Positions 35,657 to 44,753 are shown, counted from the stretch's first letter. The stretch: DNA of 64,000 nt from JBBSJZ01 sp041739875 (GCA_041739875.1 JBGSNA010000388.1:1-64000); one strand, 5' to 3'. The notes: generated by a model not told the origin, from the letters alone. Numbers and translations: made by a program.

Positions 35657-36982
35657 CTAGATTTTCCCAAAATAGCTGCGGCACGCTTGATCAATAAATT
35701 CAGGGCGAATGACGAGCGCCAATTTGCGGTACTTGCAAAAGTTCGCGACTTGGTTGAGCAAATCTCTTGGGTGGCAACGACGAATCGCTCGTCCCGTTCG
35801 CTGGTAAAATGCCAACATGTGCTCAGCCGCAGCCGGTGTGTCTGGAAAACCAAGTTGGCGACCGACCATTTGCATGATCTTGCGGAATTCTTCTGGCGAA
35901 GGATCATCTACGAATACCTTGTAAGGCACTCGGCGTAAAAATGCCTCGTCGACGAGTGTGCTCGGTTCGATGTTGGTGGAAAACAAAATCAACTGCTCAA
36001 ACGGAATTTGAATCTTCTTGCCCGTTGGCAACGTCAGATAGTCGAGACGGTTTTCAAGCGGAATGATCCATCGGTTCAACAGAGCTTCCGGAGCAATGCG
36101 TTGCCGCCCAAAGTCGTCAATGAGCAAACAACCGCAATTGCTTTTCATTTGGAGCGGAGCTTCGCAGATGTTGGAACGAGGATCGTGCCGAACTTCGAGG
36201 TTCTCCATCACCAACTCGCCGCCAACAATCACGGTAGGGCGTTGAATACGCGTCCAGCGACGATCCCACTCTTGAATTTTCAAGAGTTGGCCATCGGCCT
36301 CGGGAATTGGCATCGGGTGGTGGTATGCGTCGTCTTGGAGTTTGATCAGATTTCCGTCGTCATAAAGAGCTGCAGGAATCCAGATTTCTTGACCGAGACA
36401 GCGAGTTAAACACTGGGCAATGGTCGTTTTGCCGTTTCCAGGTGGGCCAAACAAGAACATTCCGGCGTTGGCATTCACGGCGGGGCCAATTAAATCAAGC
36501 AGCTCATCTTGATAAGAGATACTCGAGAGAGCACGACGCAACTCGTCACGATCGATTGGTTCCAAGCCAGCTGCCTGGGCTTCGACACTGATGACGTAAT
36601 CGCTCAGTGGCACGGGCGCGACACCAACATAGCTACATTGCTGCATGTGACCGTGAGCACGCTTTTGTCCGGCTTCGGTGAGCGAGTAGTAATAATCATT
36701 GAATGATGCAGGCCGAACGTGCACAACGAGTTTTCGGGTCCGCAGAGCCTCGATCATGGGCTCAAGGACACGAAACGGTAATCCAACCTTTTCCGCCGTG
36801 CCGCGTCCGCTTAGCGTTCCACCGGTGAGCATCGTTTTCAGCAAAAGGGCTTCTACGAACGACTCGGAAAGCCCCGTCTCATGCAAGCTGCCTGGTTGAG
36901 TTGGCCAGAAGGTGTCGTCGGTCAGCAGACCACCGAGCATTCCGGATTCGATCGTGTGCGTGTCGCTTGTGAGCGTAGTCAT
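35657..36982 (-). CDS. AAA+ ATPase with N-terminal helix-turn-helix-like region
   Basis: The ATG at 36982 gives 441 residues (a GTG at 37048 would extend it). Residues ~20-110 look like a winged-helix or HTH module (FVEALLLKTMLTGG...LRTRKLVVHV...YYYSLTEAG). The ATPase has Walker A in GMFLFGPPGNGKTT near 195, Walker B in CGCLLIDDFGRQR near 290 and LILFSTNIEPS with DEAFLRRVPYK (sensor and Arg finger) near 350. It resembles planctomycete ATPases found near secretion and kinase loci. It is first in the unit with the kinase-tubulin gene, 42 bases apart, which suggests one complex or pathway. Confidence 0.85.
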   Translation of the reverse strand: MTTLTSDTHTIESGMLGGLLTDDTFWPTQPGSLHETGLSESFVEALLLKTMLTGGTLSGRGTAEKVGLPFRVLEPMIEALRTRKLVVHVRPASFNDYYYSLTEAGQKRAHGHMQQCSYVGVAPVPLSDYVISVEAQAAGLEPIDRDELRRALSSISYQDELLDLIGPAVNANAGMFLFGPPGNGKTTIAQCLTRCLGQEIWIPAALYDDGNLIKLQDDAYHHPMPIPEADGQLLKIQEWDRRWTRIQRPTVIVGGELVMENLEVRHDPRSNICEAPLQMKSNCGCLLIDDFGRQRIAPEALLNRWIIPLENRLDYLTLPTGKKIQIPFEQLILFSTNIEPSTLVDEAFLRRVPYKVFVDDPSPEEFRKIMQMVGRQLGFPDTPAAAEHMLAFYQRTGRAIRRCHPRDLLNQVANFCKYRKLALVIRPEFIDQACRSYFGKI

Positions 36983-37224
36983 AACGATGTTGCGGCTGGT
37001 GAGGATTATAGAGTGCGATTTGTCGCTCGTAGGCTTCGGCGACCGCACAAAGCTAGCTCGCGTTTTGACGCTCGAAGCAAAATTGCCAAATTGCTTCTTC
37101 GCAGATCTTTTTGCTTAGGTTTTTTGCCCGCGACATATTTCACAACCTACCTTTGGCATGGTGACTCAGTTGAGAGTTGCTTTTTATCCCACTGTTGATT
37201 CGCAAACGACGAAGTCAGCCCGCT

Positions 37225-38340
37225 ATGCCCTCGATTGACAACGCCACATTGGAACGACTCCGCCGCAGCACGCATCTGACGGAGGACGTTTTTTTCCTTA
37301 GCGGACCCACAAGTCCGGGTGACATCGTTCAGCACACGCCGATCGATGCCAATCCGTATGTTGTTGGACGCAAATCGGGCGTCTCAATGAAGCTCCAGTT
37401 CCGCACAGTCAGCGGCAATCACGCCTCACTGTGGGTTGAGGAAGGGAAGCTAAATCTTCGTGATCTGGGGAGTACAAACGGAACATTCGTCAACGGAACG
37501 CGACTTGAGGGCACAACGGTCATCAGCGACGAAGACCTCATTCACTTTGCTGAGGCTCCGTTCCGAGTCCGCCGCCAGTCTGCATCGGGTTTCACGGCTG
37601 GAACCGTTTGCGAAAACGTATGCGACCAGGCGTTAGCTCTCGTGCAGTTTGATCGATTAATGAGCCAGCGACTTGTTAAACCACACTTCCAACCGATCGT
37701 CAAAATGTCGGACCGCTCGCTCCAGGGTCACGAAGTTCTTGGCCGCGGAAGCGTTTACGGCCTTGAATCTGTCAGAGCGATGTTCCAAGCCGCTGAGCAA
37801 CTCAATCTCGAAGTTGAATTGAGTCAGTTGCTTCGGTGGGAAGGCATCCGTGTTGGACGAGACCTTCCGGAATCACCAACACTTTTCGTCAATACACACC
37901 CGAAAGAACTGAACGATACTTTGGGGCTAATTGATTCACTTCGTCGCGTCCGCGAATTGACCGGAAACACTCGTTTGGTCTTAGAAATTCATGAGTCGGC
38001 CGTCACACAGCCTGCCATGATGCAGAAAATTTGTGCCTGTTTACAAGATCTCGAAATCGGTTTGGCCTATGACGATTTCGGCTCCGGCCAAGCTCGTTTG
38101 GCGGAACTAATCGAAGCCCGACCGGACTGTGTCAAATTTGATATCTCCTTGATTCGCGGAATTGATACTGCAGACGAGAACCGATTGCGAATGCTTCGAA
38201 CCTTGGTCCAGATGGTTCGTGACCTGGACATTCGCTCGCTGGCGGAGGGAATCGAAACTGCCGGTGAGGCGGAAGTGTGCCAGGAACTCGGCTTCGAACT
38301 CGGCCAAGGATACTTTTACGGACGTCCATCACCCGCCTAG
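37225..38340 (+). CDS. FHA domain fused to an EAL c-di-GMP phosphodiesterase domain
   Basis: The ATG at 37225 gives 371 residues. Residues ~40-115 are an FHA domain: YVVGRKSGVSM, SGNHASLWVE and LRDLGSTNGTFVNGTRL, carrying the Arg, Ser and Asn that bind phospho-threonine. Residues ~145-370 are an EAL domain with variants: GHEVLGRG for EAL, FVNTHP, VLEIHES, AYDDFGSG, CVKFDISLIR and LAEGIETAGE. Most metal and catalytic residues (E, N, E, DD, K, E, Q) are kept, so it may still cleave c-di-GMP or only bind it. It diverges from the AAA+ and kinase-tubulin genes, so it is a plausible reader of that kinase. Confidence 0.88.
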   Translation: MPSIDNATLERLRRSTHLTEDVFFLSGPTSPGDIVQHTPIDANPYVVGRKSGVSMKLQFRTVSGNHASLWVEEGKLNLRDLGSTNGTFVNGTRLEGTTVISDEDLIHFAEAPFRVRRQSASGFTAGTVCENVCDQALALVQFDRLMSQRLVKPHFQPIVKMSDRSLQGHEVLGRGSVYGLESVRAMFQAAEQLNLEVELSQLLRWEGIRVGRDLPESPTLFVNTHPKELNDTLGLIDSLRRVRELTGNTRLVLEIHESAVTQPAMMQKICACLQDLEIGLAYDDFGSGQARLAELIEARPDCVKFDISLIRGIDTADENRLRMLRTLVQMVRDLDIRSLAEGIETAGEAEVCQELGFELGQGYFYGRPSPA

Positions 38341-38640
38341 TGTTTGTGTTGATCAATCGTGAAACTTGTCGTGCTAGCGAGTGCTCCCGTTAAAATTTGA
38401 CGGTTATAGCAGTTGCTCCGATGGCTCCGTCGTCGACTAGCGCACTCGCCGAGGTTTGTTCGCGCCCGATCGTAACGATGGTCCGATGTAAACCGTGTAG
38501 TTGTTTTTTGACTGTTGCACCAACGTTGATGCGATCGCTCGCACGATGAACGCCAGGCATTGCTGCCCATTTCATCGCGGGCACCGTTGAAAGCGGGCTA
38601 GCCCACAGTCGAAAAAACCAATAACCGCAGGGATGCAAGC
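38341..38640. other. Gap before the TPR-like gene
   Basis: Three hundred bases without a supportable gene. I see no strong hairpin or promoter match. It must contain the promoter for the two export genes or a leader. Confidence 0.4.
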
Positions 38641-40119
38641 GTGTTCGGATCACATCTAACAGCACCGATTCAACAAGCGGCGAAACGTCGAGAACGACTC
38701 GCCGGTTTTGTTGCGTTTTCGCTCCTATCCCTTTCACTACTCGAATCACCCGCAACGGTTTCGGCACAGTCGACTATTCCCTACACAGAGTCTGCATATT
38801 CGGCGAATACACGAGTTAATCGCCAAGCAAGTGCGATTGAGAGATTGCCGGCCAGTACGATTGCAGTGGGTCTACCCGATACCCGCTCGTCCAATACCAG
38901 CAAGTCCTCAACTCGAACTGGATCCGCCAACAATCCCAACACGACGCCGAAACCATTGCGACTTCCTCCGGCCACGATCGTCGATCGTTTTGAAACAGAA
39001 CTCCTGCCGGAACCGTCACAAAATTCGCGTTTCACGCCGATTCAAGTTCGAACGCCGACATGGCTTCCGGCGGTGACGTCTTCGACCAAGCACATTGAGG
39101 GGCGCCGACTTCTGGACCAAGCGCACCATGAGTATTCCGTGGCCGCTTATGCATCCGCCGAAGCATCGGGCTGGAACTCGCTTCGGCATTTCGCCGCCGC
39201 GATCGACTCGGCAGCAACACATTCTTCGATAAACCAATCCGGCGAATCAGGACATCTTTCCGCCTTGGAAAGCTTAGCGATCGCCGAAACCGCCATTCGA
39301 GAATCGAAAGACTTCTCTGGACCGTATGTTTCGACGGAACCAGCCGCAATTGAAAGATTCATTCGCTGTCACAAGACCAAGATTCTGCGTCCAAGCAACA
39401 GCCGTGAGTACGCCACGACTTCGGCCGCTGAAGCGATTGATCGCTACATGAACGAAGCTCGTATTCGGCTCCGCCCCATTGCGGCGGCAAGTGTCGATGC
39501 AGCCGAGGCAATGGACTTGCTCGCCGAAGTCTACCTCGGCCGCTACGAATCAGACGCGTTGCCAAACGAGATCTCGCTCACGTTGTGGCGAGCTGTTGTC
39601 CAAGGCCAACCAGGCAACCCAATGGTCGCCAGCACGCTTGGTAAACAATTGGCGAGAATTGGCCTTTACGAAGAATCACGCTGGGCCCTTCAGCACTCAC
39701 TTTCAATTGCGGCTGATCCACAAACGGCGCTTGTGCTAGCCGACGTCACTCGTCGAACCGGCGACATTCAAACAGCGGATCAAATGCAATACAGCATTGC
39801 GAGGGATTTCCCAGGAGCGTTGCACCCTAGCGAACAGCGTCTGCCGGACGTCATGCAGCTTTCTCCCGAACAATTCGCAGCCCTTTCACAGCCTGTGATG
39901 CTTCAACCGAATTACGCGAATCCGTCGACATCATTTGCCAGCCCCGTTGCCAAATCGAATGGCATCAATGCAACGTTGGCAAGTGCGAAGTTACCGCGTC
40001 GCGAATCTGAGGCTGCATCCGAGAACCAGCCCGACGGGACATCGGTCATCGAGCCATCGACTGATTCAACGCCTTCGCTCTTCAAGGGCTTCATGAAGCG
40101 TTTCGGAGGATCCAAGTGA
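38641..40119 (+). CDS. Secreted TPR-like protein coupled to polysaccharide export gene
   Basis: The 492-residue product starts at GTG and has a signal peptide (FVAFSLLSLSLLESPATVSAQS). A disordered Ser/Thr/Pro stretch (to ~residue 150) leads into helical pairs of TPR type (AEAMDLLAEVYLGRY, ASTLGKQLARIGLYEESRWALQHSLSI, ALVLADVTRRTGDIQTADQM). The C-terminus is again low complexity and ends in Lys/Arg/Gly. The stop overlaps the next start (GTGA at 40116-40119). The coupling suggests that it helps assemble or regulate the exporter in the periplasm. Its precise function is unknown. Confidence 0.75.
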   Translation: MFGSHLTAPIQQAAKRRERLAGFVAFSLLSLSLLESPATVSAQSTIPYTESAYSANTRVNRQASAIERLPASTIAVGLPDTRSSNTSKSSTRTGSANNPNTTPKPLRLPPATIVDRFETELLPEPSQNSRFTPIQVRTPTWLPAVTSSTKHIEGRRLLDQAHHEYSVAAYASAEASGWNSLRHFAAAIDSAATHSSINQSGESGHLSALESLAIAETAIRESKDFSGPYVSTEPAAIERFIRCHKTKILRPSNSREYATTSAAEAIDRYMNEARIRLRPIAAASVDAAEAMDLLAEVYLGRYESDALPNEISLTLWRAVVQGQPGNPMVASTLGKQLARIGLYEESRWALQHSLSIAADPQTALVLADVTRRTGDIQTADQMQYSIARDFPGALHPSEQRLPDVMQLSPEQFAALSQPVMLQPNYANPSTSFASPVAKSNGINATLASAKLPRRESEAASENQPDGTSVIEPSTDSTPSLFKGFMKRFGGSK

Positions 40120-41336
40120 AACGATCTGTCCGATCATTGACTTCACTTGCAGTGACTTCACTCGCTTTGCTATTCGCCGCGTCATCCACACTGCATGCGC
40201 AGGAAAACGACTTGGCGCACTCCGGTGGCACGATGCAAACACACCGCACAGAGGGCTGTGGATGCCGCAACGTACCCGGTGGCTATCCTTGCCTTGGAGG
40301 ATGCCAGAATTGCATGATGGGCGTCGATTGCCAGGGTCATTGTGGCGCCGAAGCTCGTTGGAGCGACATGCGACGAATGCCGTTCAACAGCTATGGACCT
40401 GGCGCGTATGCTGGTCCGTCGCGGCTTGCACATCTGAGTGAATATCGTCTTCGACCCAATGACGAACTCCAACTGTTCTATCTGATCACACGTCGTCAAA
40501 ACATTGGCGACTACAAGCTGACGCCGGGCGATGAGATCTTGATCGAGTCACTTTCCGATGATGATCTGTCTCGCGGCACATTGGATAGCGGATTGCAAAT
40601 CCAACCGGATGGCACAATCACCGTGCGTATGCTTGGCCAAGTTCAAGCCGCAGGCTTAACCGTTGAGCAGCTTAGAACATCCTTAGAAGAGCAGTACAAG
40701 AAATTTCTGGATGAGCCAGCGATTGATGTGACTCCTGTCAAAACCAATACACTCGCAGAAGACATTCGCGCGGCGGTAGGCGGTCAAAGCGGATTGCAAC
40801 AACAAGCCATTCTCGTCCGTGTGATGCCCGACGGAAAAATTCGATTGCCGGGAATTGGTGAGCTCTGTGTGCAAGGGTTTTCACTCAGCGAGCTCAAGCG
40901 AGAAATCAACCACCGATACGCAGAAATCGTCGTCGGATTGGAGATTGAACCGGTATTGAGTCAACAAGCCCCGCACTTTGCGCACGTGCTCGGTGCCGTG
41001 GGCACTCCCTCACGCGTCGAGCTCCAAGGACCAACGACGGTTCTCGGCGCCATCGCGTCCGCCGGTGGGCACTTGCCAGGCGGAAATCTTCGTCAGGTCG
41101 TCGTGCTCCGACGTGCCGAAGATTGGCGATTGATCTCAACGATGCTGGACTTGCAAGGTGCCGTTTATGGACGACGACCAACGCCAGCAGACGAAATCTG
41201 GATTCGCGACGGCGATGTCATCATCGTGCCCAATAAGCCGATCCAAGTATTTGATAACTGGGTCCGACAAGTGTTTACCGAAGGCATCTACGGGGTACTA
41301 CCGGTCGGAATTCTCAATAACAATGGTAACAACTAG
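40116..41336 (+). CDS. Wza-type polysaccharide export protein
   Basis: The 406-residue product has a signal peptide (SLALLFAASSTLHAQ) and a Cys-rich segment (EGCGCRNVPGGYPCLGGCQNC, residues ~48-68). Two polysaccharide-export (PES)/SLBB regions follow: YKLTPGDEILIESLSDDDLSRG near 130 with IQPDGTITVRMLGQVQAAGLT, then RVMPDGKIRLPGIGELCVQG near 240 and HVLGAVGTPSRVELQGPTTV near 290. Wza-like proteins form the outer-membrane channel for capsule or exopolysaccharide. The early cysteines could form disulfides. Together with the FHA-EAL gene this suggests c-di-GMP-linked polysaccharide secretion. Confidence 0.85.
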   Translation: MKRSVRSLTSLAVTSLALLFAASSTLHAQENDLAHSGGTMQTHRTEGCGCRNVPGGYPCLGGCQNCMMGVDCQGHCGAEARWSDMRRMPFNSYGPGAYAGPSRLAHLSEYRLRPNDELQLFYLITRRQNIGDYKLTPGDEILIESLSDDDLSRGTLDSGLQIQPDGTITVRMLGQVQAAGLTVEQLRTSLEEQYKKFLDEPAIDVTPVKTNTLAEDIRAAVGGQSGLQQQAILVRVMPDGKIRLPGIGELCVQGFSLSELKREINHRYAEIVVGLEIEPVLSQQAPHFAHVLGAVGTPSRVELQGPTTVLGAIASAGGHLPGGNLRQVVVLRRAEDWRLISTMLDLQGAVYGRRPTPADEIWIRDGDVIIVPNKPIQVFDNWVRQVFTEGIYGVLPVGILNNNGNN

Positions 41337-42583
41337 CGTTGCAGAATTTCTTCAACGGTGACAGCGTGAATCGCTTCGAGGGATTGTTCAAAGAGTTCCG
41401 TTTCCATTGCGGCTCGCTCATGTTCGACACGCATCATTTCCACTTGGAAGCGTTTTACTCGCTGGCGAAGCTCTAAACGCAGCTCAACCATTTCCTGAAC
41501 CTTCTCGCGAATCGTATCCCTTTCGTCATCGTCTTCTTCTTCTTCTTCGTTCTTGATCGCACGGTACTCGTTTGCCAGTCGCTCGATGATTCGGTCCAGT
41601 CGTTCAATGTTATGCATCAATTCGTCCACGCTGCCGATTGGAGCGTGACCTCGCGGTGCTTGCTCTCGGGGGCCGTGCTCTCGGGGGTTGTGCTCTCGGG
41701 GGTTGTGCTCTCGGGCATTGTGCTCTCGGGCATTGTGATCTTGTGGGCCGTGCTCTTGTGGGCCGTGTTCTTGTGGGCCGTGCTCTTGCGGGCCTCTGTC
41801 TTGCGGGCCTCTGTCTTGCGGGCCTCTGTCTTGCGGGTCGCGAACTTGGTTTGCGTGTCTTGGAGCTTCAGGTCGAGGTCCCTGTTGACGTCTCTCGAAT
41901 TCTTCAAGTGCAGCATTGAGTGGTCGAATGCTGGGGTGCTCTGGACCGTGTTCGCGGATTAGACGTTCTCGCAACTCTCGCATCTCCATGACCTTCCGAA
42001 GCATTTGCACGGGGGCTTCAGGTGCCCAGCCTTGATGCGGTCCGTTGTCTTGAGTCTGTTTGGGACGCTCGGTCTGTAAATCTTGGTCCCAAGCATCGAC
42101 GGCTCGTTCACGATTCTCAGGCTCACGAAGCTGAAGTTCTCGCTCCAAGTTCTTCCGTTTCGCAGCTTCTTTGTCTTGGTTCAAGGCAGCTTCGTCTTCT
42201 GCTGCTTGGTCTTTTTCTGCAGTTTCCTTCTTGGCAGTTTCTTTTTTGGCAGCTTCATTGCGTTGAGCTTCAAGCTTGGCTTTTGCTTTTTCGCGGTCCT
42301 CTTTTGACTGCTGTTGAATGTCGGTCTTTTTTTCGCTTGCCCATTGAACGGCATCATCGAATTCAATCGCCAGCACCGGACGGGGATCGTCAAAGACCGG
42401 CAAGCCCGTCACGAAGGCTGGCACGGGTGTCGGCGAGCCTGCCGCTCCGTAAACGTATTGCGCTTTGACGGAATTGCTCTGCATCGCAATCAAAACGACA
42501 AGTAAGCAAAACCATTTCCGTGACGCCGTGACGGCTGGGTGCCTGTTGAACGCTGAGTATGTGTTGAATGTTGAGTGCATCAT
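41333..42583 (-). CDS. Secreted charged coiled-coil protein with pentapeptide repeats
   Basis: The 416-residue product has a signal peptide (WFCLLVVLIAMQSNSVKAQ). A Glu/Lys/Ala-rich coiled coil follows (residues ~80-150), then a segment with about twelve tandem pentapeptides of the form GPQDR, GPQEH, NPREH (residues ~250-310). A second, acid-rich helical region (NEEEEEDDDERDTI) leads to a predicted coiled coil to the end. No known family; the composition is that of a periplasmic structural or polysaccharide-binding protein. It ends four bases inside the export gene on the other strand. Confidence 0.7.
   Translation of the reverse strand: MMHSTFNTYSAFNRHPAVTASRKWFCLLVVLIAMQSNSVKAQYVYGAAGSPTPVPAFVTGLPVFDDPRPVLAIEFDDAVQWASEKKTDIQQQSKEDREKAKAKLEAQRNEAAKKETAKKETAEKDQAAEDEAALNQDKEAAKRKNLERELQLREPENRERAVDAWDQDLQTERPKQTQDNGPHQGWAPEAPVQMLRKVMEMRELRERLIREHGPEHPSIRPLNAALEEFERRQQGPRPEAPRHANQVRDPQDRGPQDRGPQDRGPQEHGPQEHGPQEHGPQDHNAREHNAREHNPREHNPREHGPREQAPRGHAPIGSVDELMHNIERLDRIIERLANEYRAIKNEEEEEDDDERDTIREKVQEMVELRLELRQRVKRFQVEMMRVEHERAAMETELFEQSLEAIHAVTVEEILQR
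41655..41842 (-). repeat. 15-base tandem repeat within the coiled-coil protein gene
   Basis: About twelve copies of a 15-base unit, diverging stepwise along the array (plus-strand forms TGCTCTCGGGGGTTG, TGCTCTTGTGGGCCG and TGTCTTGCGGGCCTC). Neighbouring copies are most alike, as expected from slippage. Because the unit is a multiple of three, other frames also stay open across it. Confidence 0.85.
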
Positions 42584-42662
42584 TCGACGCTCCGATTACT
42601 GGAGTTGCGAGGCCTGGATTCGGGAGGACCTAAGTAATGTAGCAATTAACCTATCGTGCTGC

Positions 42663-43712
42663 TTAAGCAGAGGATGGCACATTTTGGAGCTGGGCAAGTT
42701 TTTCGCGAGCTATTCCGGAATCAAGTTTCTCGGCTGCAAGATCGACAGCGGACTTTAGATTGTCGGTTGCACCCACGAGCAGGAGTGCGGCGGCAGCGCC
42801 AGCCAGCACCGTATCCCGATGTGGGCCTTTCTCGCCGTCAAACACCCGACGGATGATCTTTGCGCTCGCGGCCGGATCCGCTGCATAAAGGGACTCGAGC
42901 GAATGAGTTCCCAAACCGAAAGATTCTGGCGTCCAGCAATGGGGTGTGATCTCAAGACCGTTTGCCGAAGCTTGCTGGTTAAGGGCCGCTTTCACCTCGA
43001 GTACGTGAGTTTCGCAACCCAGCGAGACTTCGTCTTGTCCGTCCGCAGCATGAATGACGAACGATCGAGTGGTGCCAAGTTGGGCGATTGCTGCAGCGAT
43101 CTTGTGATGTGCTTGGGTGGAACTCGTCCCGAGTAGCTGGTGCGTCGCACCGGCGGGGTTGCAAAGCGGGCCCAAGTAATTGAAAAGGGTCCGCACGCCG
43201 AGTTGTCGACGGATTGCCCCAACGTGTCGCATTGCCGGGTGCATTTTGGGAGCAAAACAAAAACAAATCCCGATCCGGTCCAACCGCTCAGCAACGGCCT
43301 TTACATCGGATTCGATCGTCACCCCTAGTTGCTCGAGGACGTCCGCTGATCCTGATAAGCTCGTGGCTCGCCGGTTTCCGTGTTTGGCGACTGCGACACC
43401 GCATGCCGCAGCCAGAATTGCGACGGCTGTCGAAATATTGAATGTGCCCGATCCGCTGCCACCGGTTCCACAGGTGTCGAGCAAGAGAGTGTGGCGGTGG
43501 GGAATGGTGGTCATATGACGTCGCAGCGCCCTTGCCGCACCAACCAATTCGTCGACAGATTCCCCTTTTTCTCGAAGGGCGAGCAATAATTGCCCTACGG
43601 CGGCATCCTCCGCACCGCCGCTGAGCATGATATCGATCAGCTCGCTGGTCTGGTCCGCGGTAAGGTCTTGCCCCTGCTGGGCTTGGGCGATTGCGGTTTC
43701 AAAAACTGACAT
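42663..43712 (-). CDS. trpD: Anthranilate phosphoribosyltransferase
   Basis: The 349-residue product has DTCGTGGSGSGTFNIST near residue 80 (PRPP loop), AKHGNRRATSLSGSADVLEQLG near 110, and SLGCETHVLEVK near 230. TrpD joins anthranilate and PRPP in tryptophan synthesis. The expected YNYLGPLCNPA appears as FNYLGPLCNPAG. Length is normal. No other trp gene is nearby. The gene starts 20 bases from a divergent nucleoside hydrolase gene, so their promoters must overlap the coding regions. Confidence 0.95.
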   Translation of the reverse strand: MSVFETAIAQAQQGQDLTADQTSELIDIMLSGGAEDAAVGQLLLALREKGESVDELVGAARALRRHMTTIPHRHTLLLDTCGTGGSGSGTFNISTAVAILAAACGVAVAKHGNRRATSLSGSADVLEQLGVTIESDVKAVAERLDRIGICFCFAPKMHPAMRHVGAIRRQLGVRTLFNYLGPLCNPAGATHQLLGTSSTQAHHKIAAAIAQLGTTRSFVIHAADGQDEVSLGCETHVLEVKAALNQQASANGLEITPHCWTPESFGLGTHSLESLYAADPAASAKIIRRVFDGEKGPHRDTVLAGAAAALLLVGATDNLKSAVDLAAEKLDSGIAREKLAQLQNVPSSA

Positions 43713-43732
43713 AAAATCCTAAACTCTCCGAC

Positions 43733-44674
43733 ATGACACGAAAAATCATCATCGACTGTGACCCAGGAATTGACGACGCGATCGCGATTTCCATGGCGTT
43801 GTTCGATCCGCGTTTGGAAGTTCTCGGGATCACGGCTACCGCAGGCACCGTGGATGCCGCCCAGGCAACTAATAATGTCACCGCTATCGTCCAACAACTC
43901 GACCCCGCACGCTACCCGAGGATCGGAAAAGCCAACGCGATCGAGGGCGCATCCGTTATCGACGACAACTACCTCAATGGAACCGATGGTCTAGGGGAGT
44001 GCAATTTCCAAACGACTGATCGCCAACACCAAGTACCAAGCGAAAAAGTCATCGCCGAGTTACTGAGACAGTATCCTAATGAAATCACACTCGTGTGCCT
44101 GGGACCGCTGACGAATCTGGCTCGAATCTGTGTTCGCGATCCAAGCGTTTTGCCTTTGATTGATAAGGTGGTGATCAGCGGTGGGGCAGTCGCTCATCCA
44201 GGCAATGTGACAGCGGCGGCAGAGTTCAACTTCCATTTTGACCCGGCTGCGGCGAAGGAAGTCTTTGCGTCTGCGACAACGAAGAGCTTGGTTCCGCTGG
44301 ACGTGACAGACCGAGTGACATTCGGAATGGAGCTGTTCGACAAGCTCCCGGACAAATTCACTCGGGTAGGAAAGTTGCTGCACAAAATCGTTCCCTACAT
44401 GTTTCGAGCGGCACACCAGCGGCTCGGCCGGGAAATGATCCCCCTGTTCGATCCCACTGTGCTCACAGCTGTGTTGGAGCCGGATTTATTCACTTGGCAA
44501 GACATGGCGGGCGACGTTGAAACGCGAGGTGAGCTCACTCGCGGGATGACCGTCTTTGATCGCCGACTTCGACCGGAATGGGGAATGAACCTCGAAGTCG
44601 CGCTCGAAGTCGATGTGGCTGAAGTCCGAGAGCGAATTATCCGTTTGTTAAAGTATGCTGGACAAAAGACTTAG
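43733..44674 (+). CDS. Nucleoside hydrolase family protein
   Basis: The 313-residue product has the calcium-binding start IIIDCDPGIDDAIAI, GITATAGTV, LVCLGPLTNLA near residue 120 and AEFNFHFDPAAAKEV near 165. This is the IunH/RihA family, which splits ribonucleosides into base and ribose. The segment that normally reads HDP near residue 240 is PLFDPTVLTAV: the Asp metal ligand is kept but the catalytic His is Phe. Activity on purine or pyrimidine nucleosides may therefore be altered. It is cytoplasmic, with no signal peptide. Confidence 0.88.
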   Translation: MTRKIIIDCDPGIDDAIAISMALFDPRLEVLGITATAGTVDAAQATNNVTAIVQQLDPARYPRIGKANAIEGASVIDDNYLNGTDGLGECNFQTTDRQHQVPSEKVIAELLRQYPNEITLVCLGPLTNLARICVRDPSVLPLIDKVVISGGAVAHPGNVTAAAEFNFHFDPAAAKEVFASATTKSLVPLDVTDRVTFGMELFDKLPDKFTRVGKLLHKIVPYMFRAAHQRLGREMIPLFDPTVLTAVLEPDLFTWQDMAGDVETRGELTRGMTVFDRRLRPEWGMNLEVALEVDVAEVRERIIRLLKYAGQKT

Positions 44675-44719
44675 AGCGAATCGCCCCTTGACCGGCCGAA
44701 GATCCCGCTCTGTGACGCA

Positions 44720-44753
44720 AAATGGGTACCCATTTGCCGAATAAGCCTATAAT
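44720..44753 (+). promoter_or_regulatory. Palindrome with perfect -10 box upstream of the NfeD gene
   Basis: AAATGGGTACCCATTT (44720-44735) is a perfect 16-base palindrome. TATAAT (44748-44753) follows, placed so that the palindrome would cover the -35 region, where no TTGACA-like hexamer is present. The NfeD start is 46 bases further on. This is a pattern of a regulated promoter. Confidence 0.55.

Noticed and set aside
41655..41842. CRISPR-like array
   Set aside because: The units are contiguous 15-mers without spacers, keep frame and lie within a gene with a signal peptide.
41612..41962. Long plus-strand open frames across the 15-base repeat (Leu/Ser/Val-rich products)
   Set aside because: They are opposite the coiled-coil gene, have no ribosome-binding site, and stay open only because the repeat length is a multiple of three.
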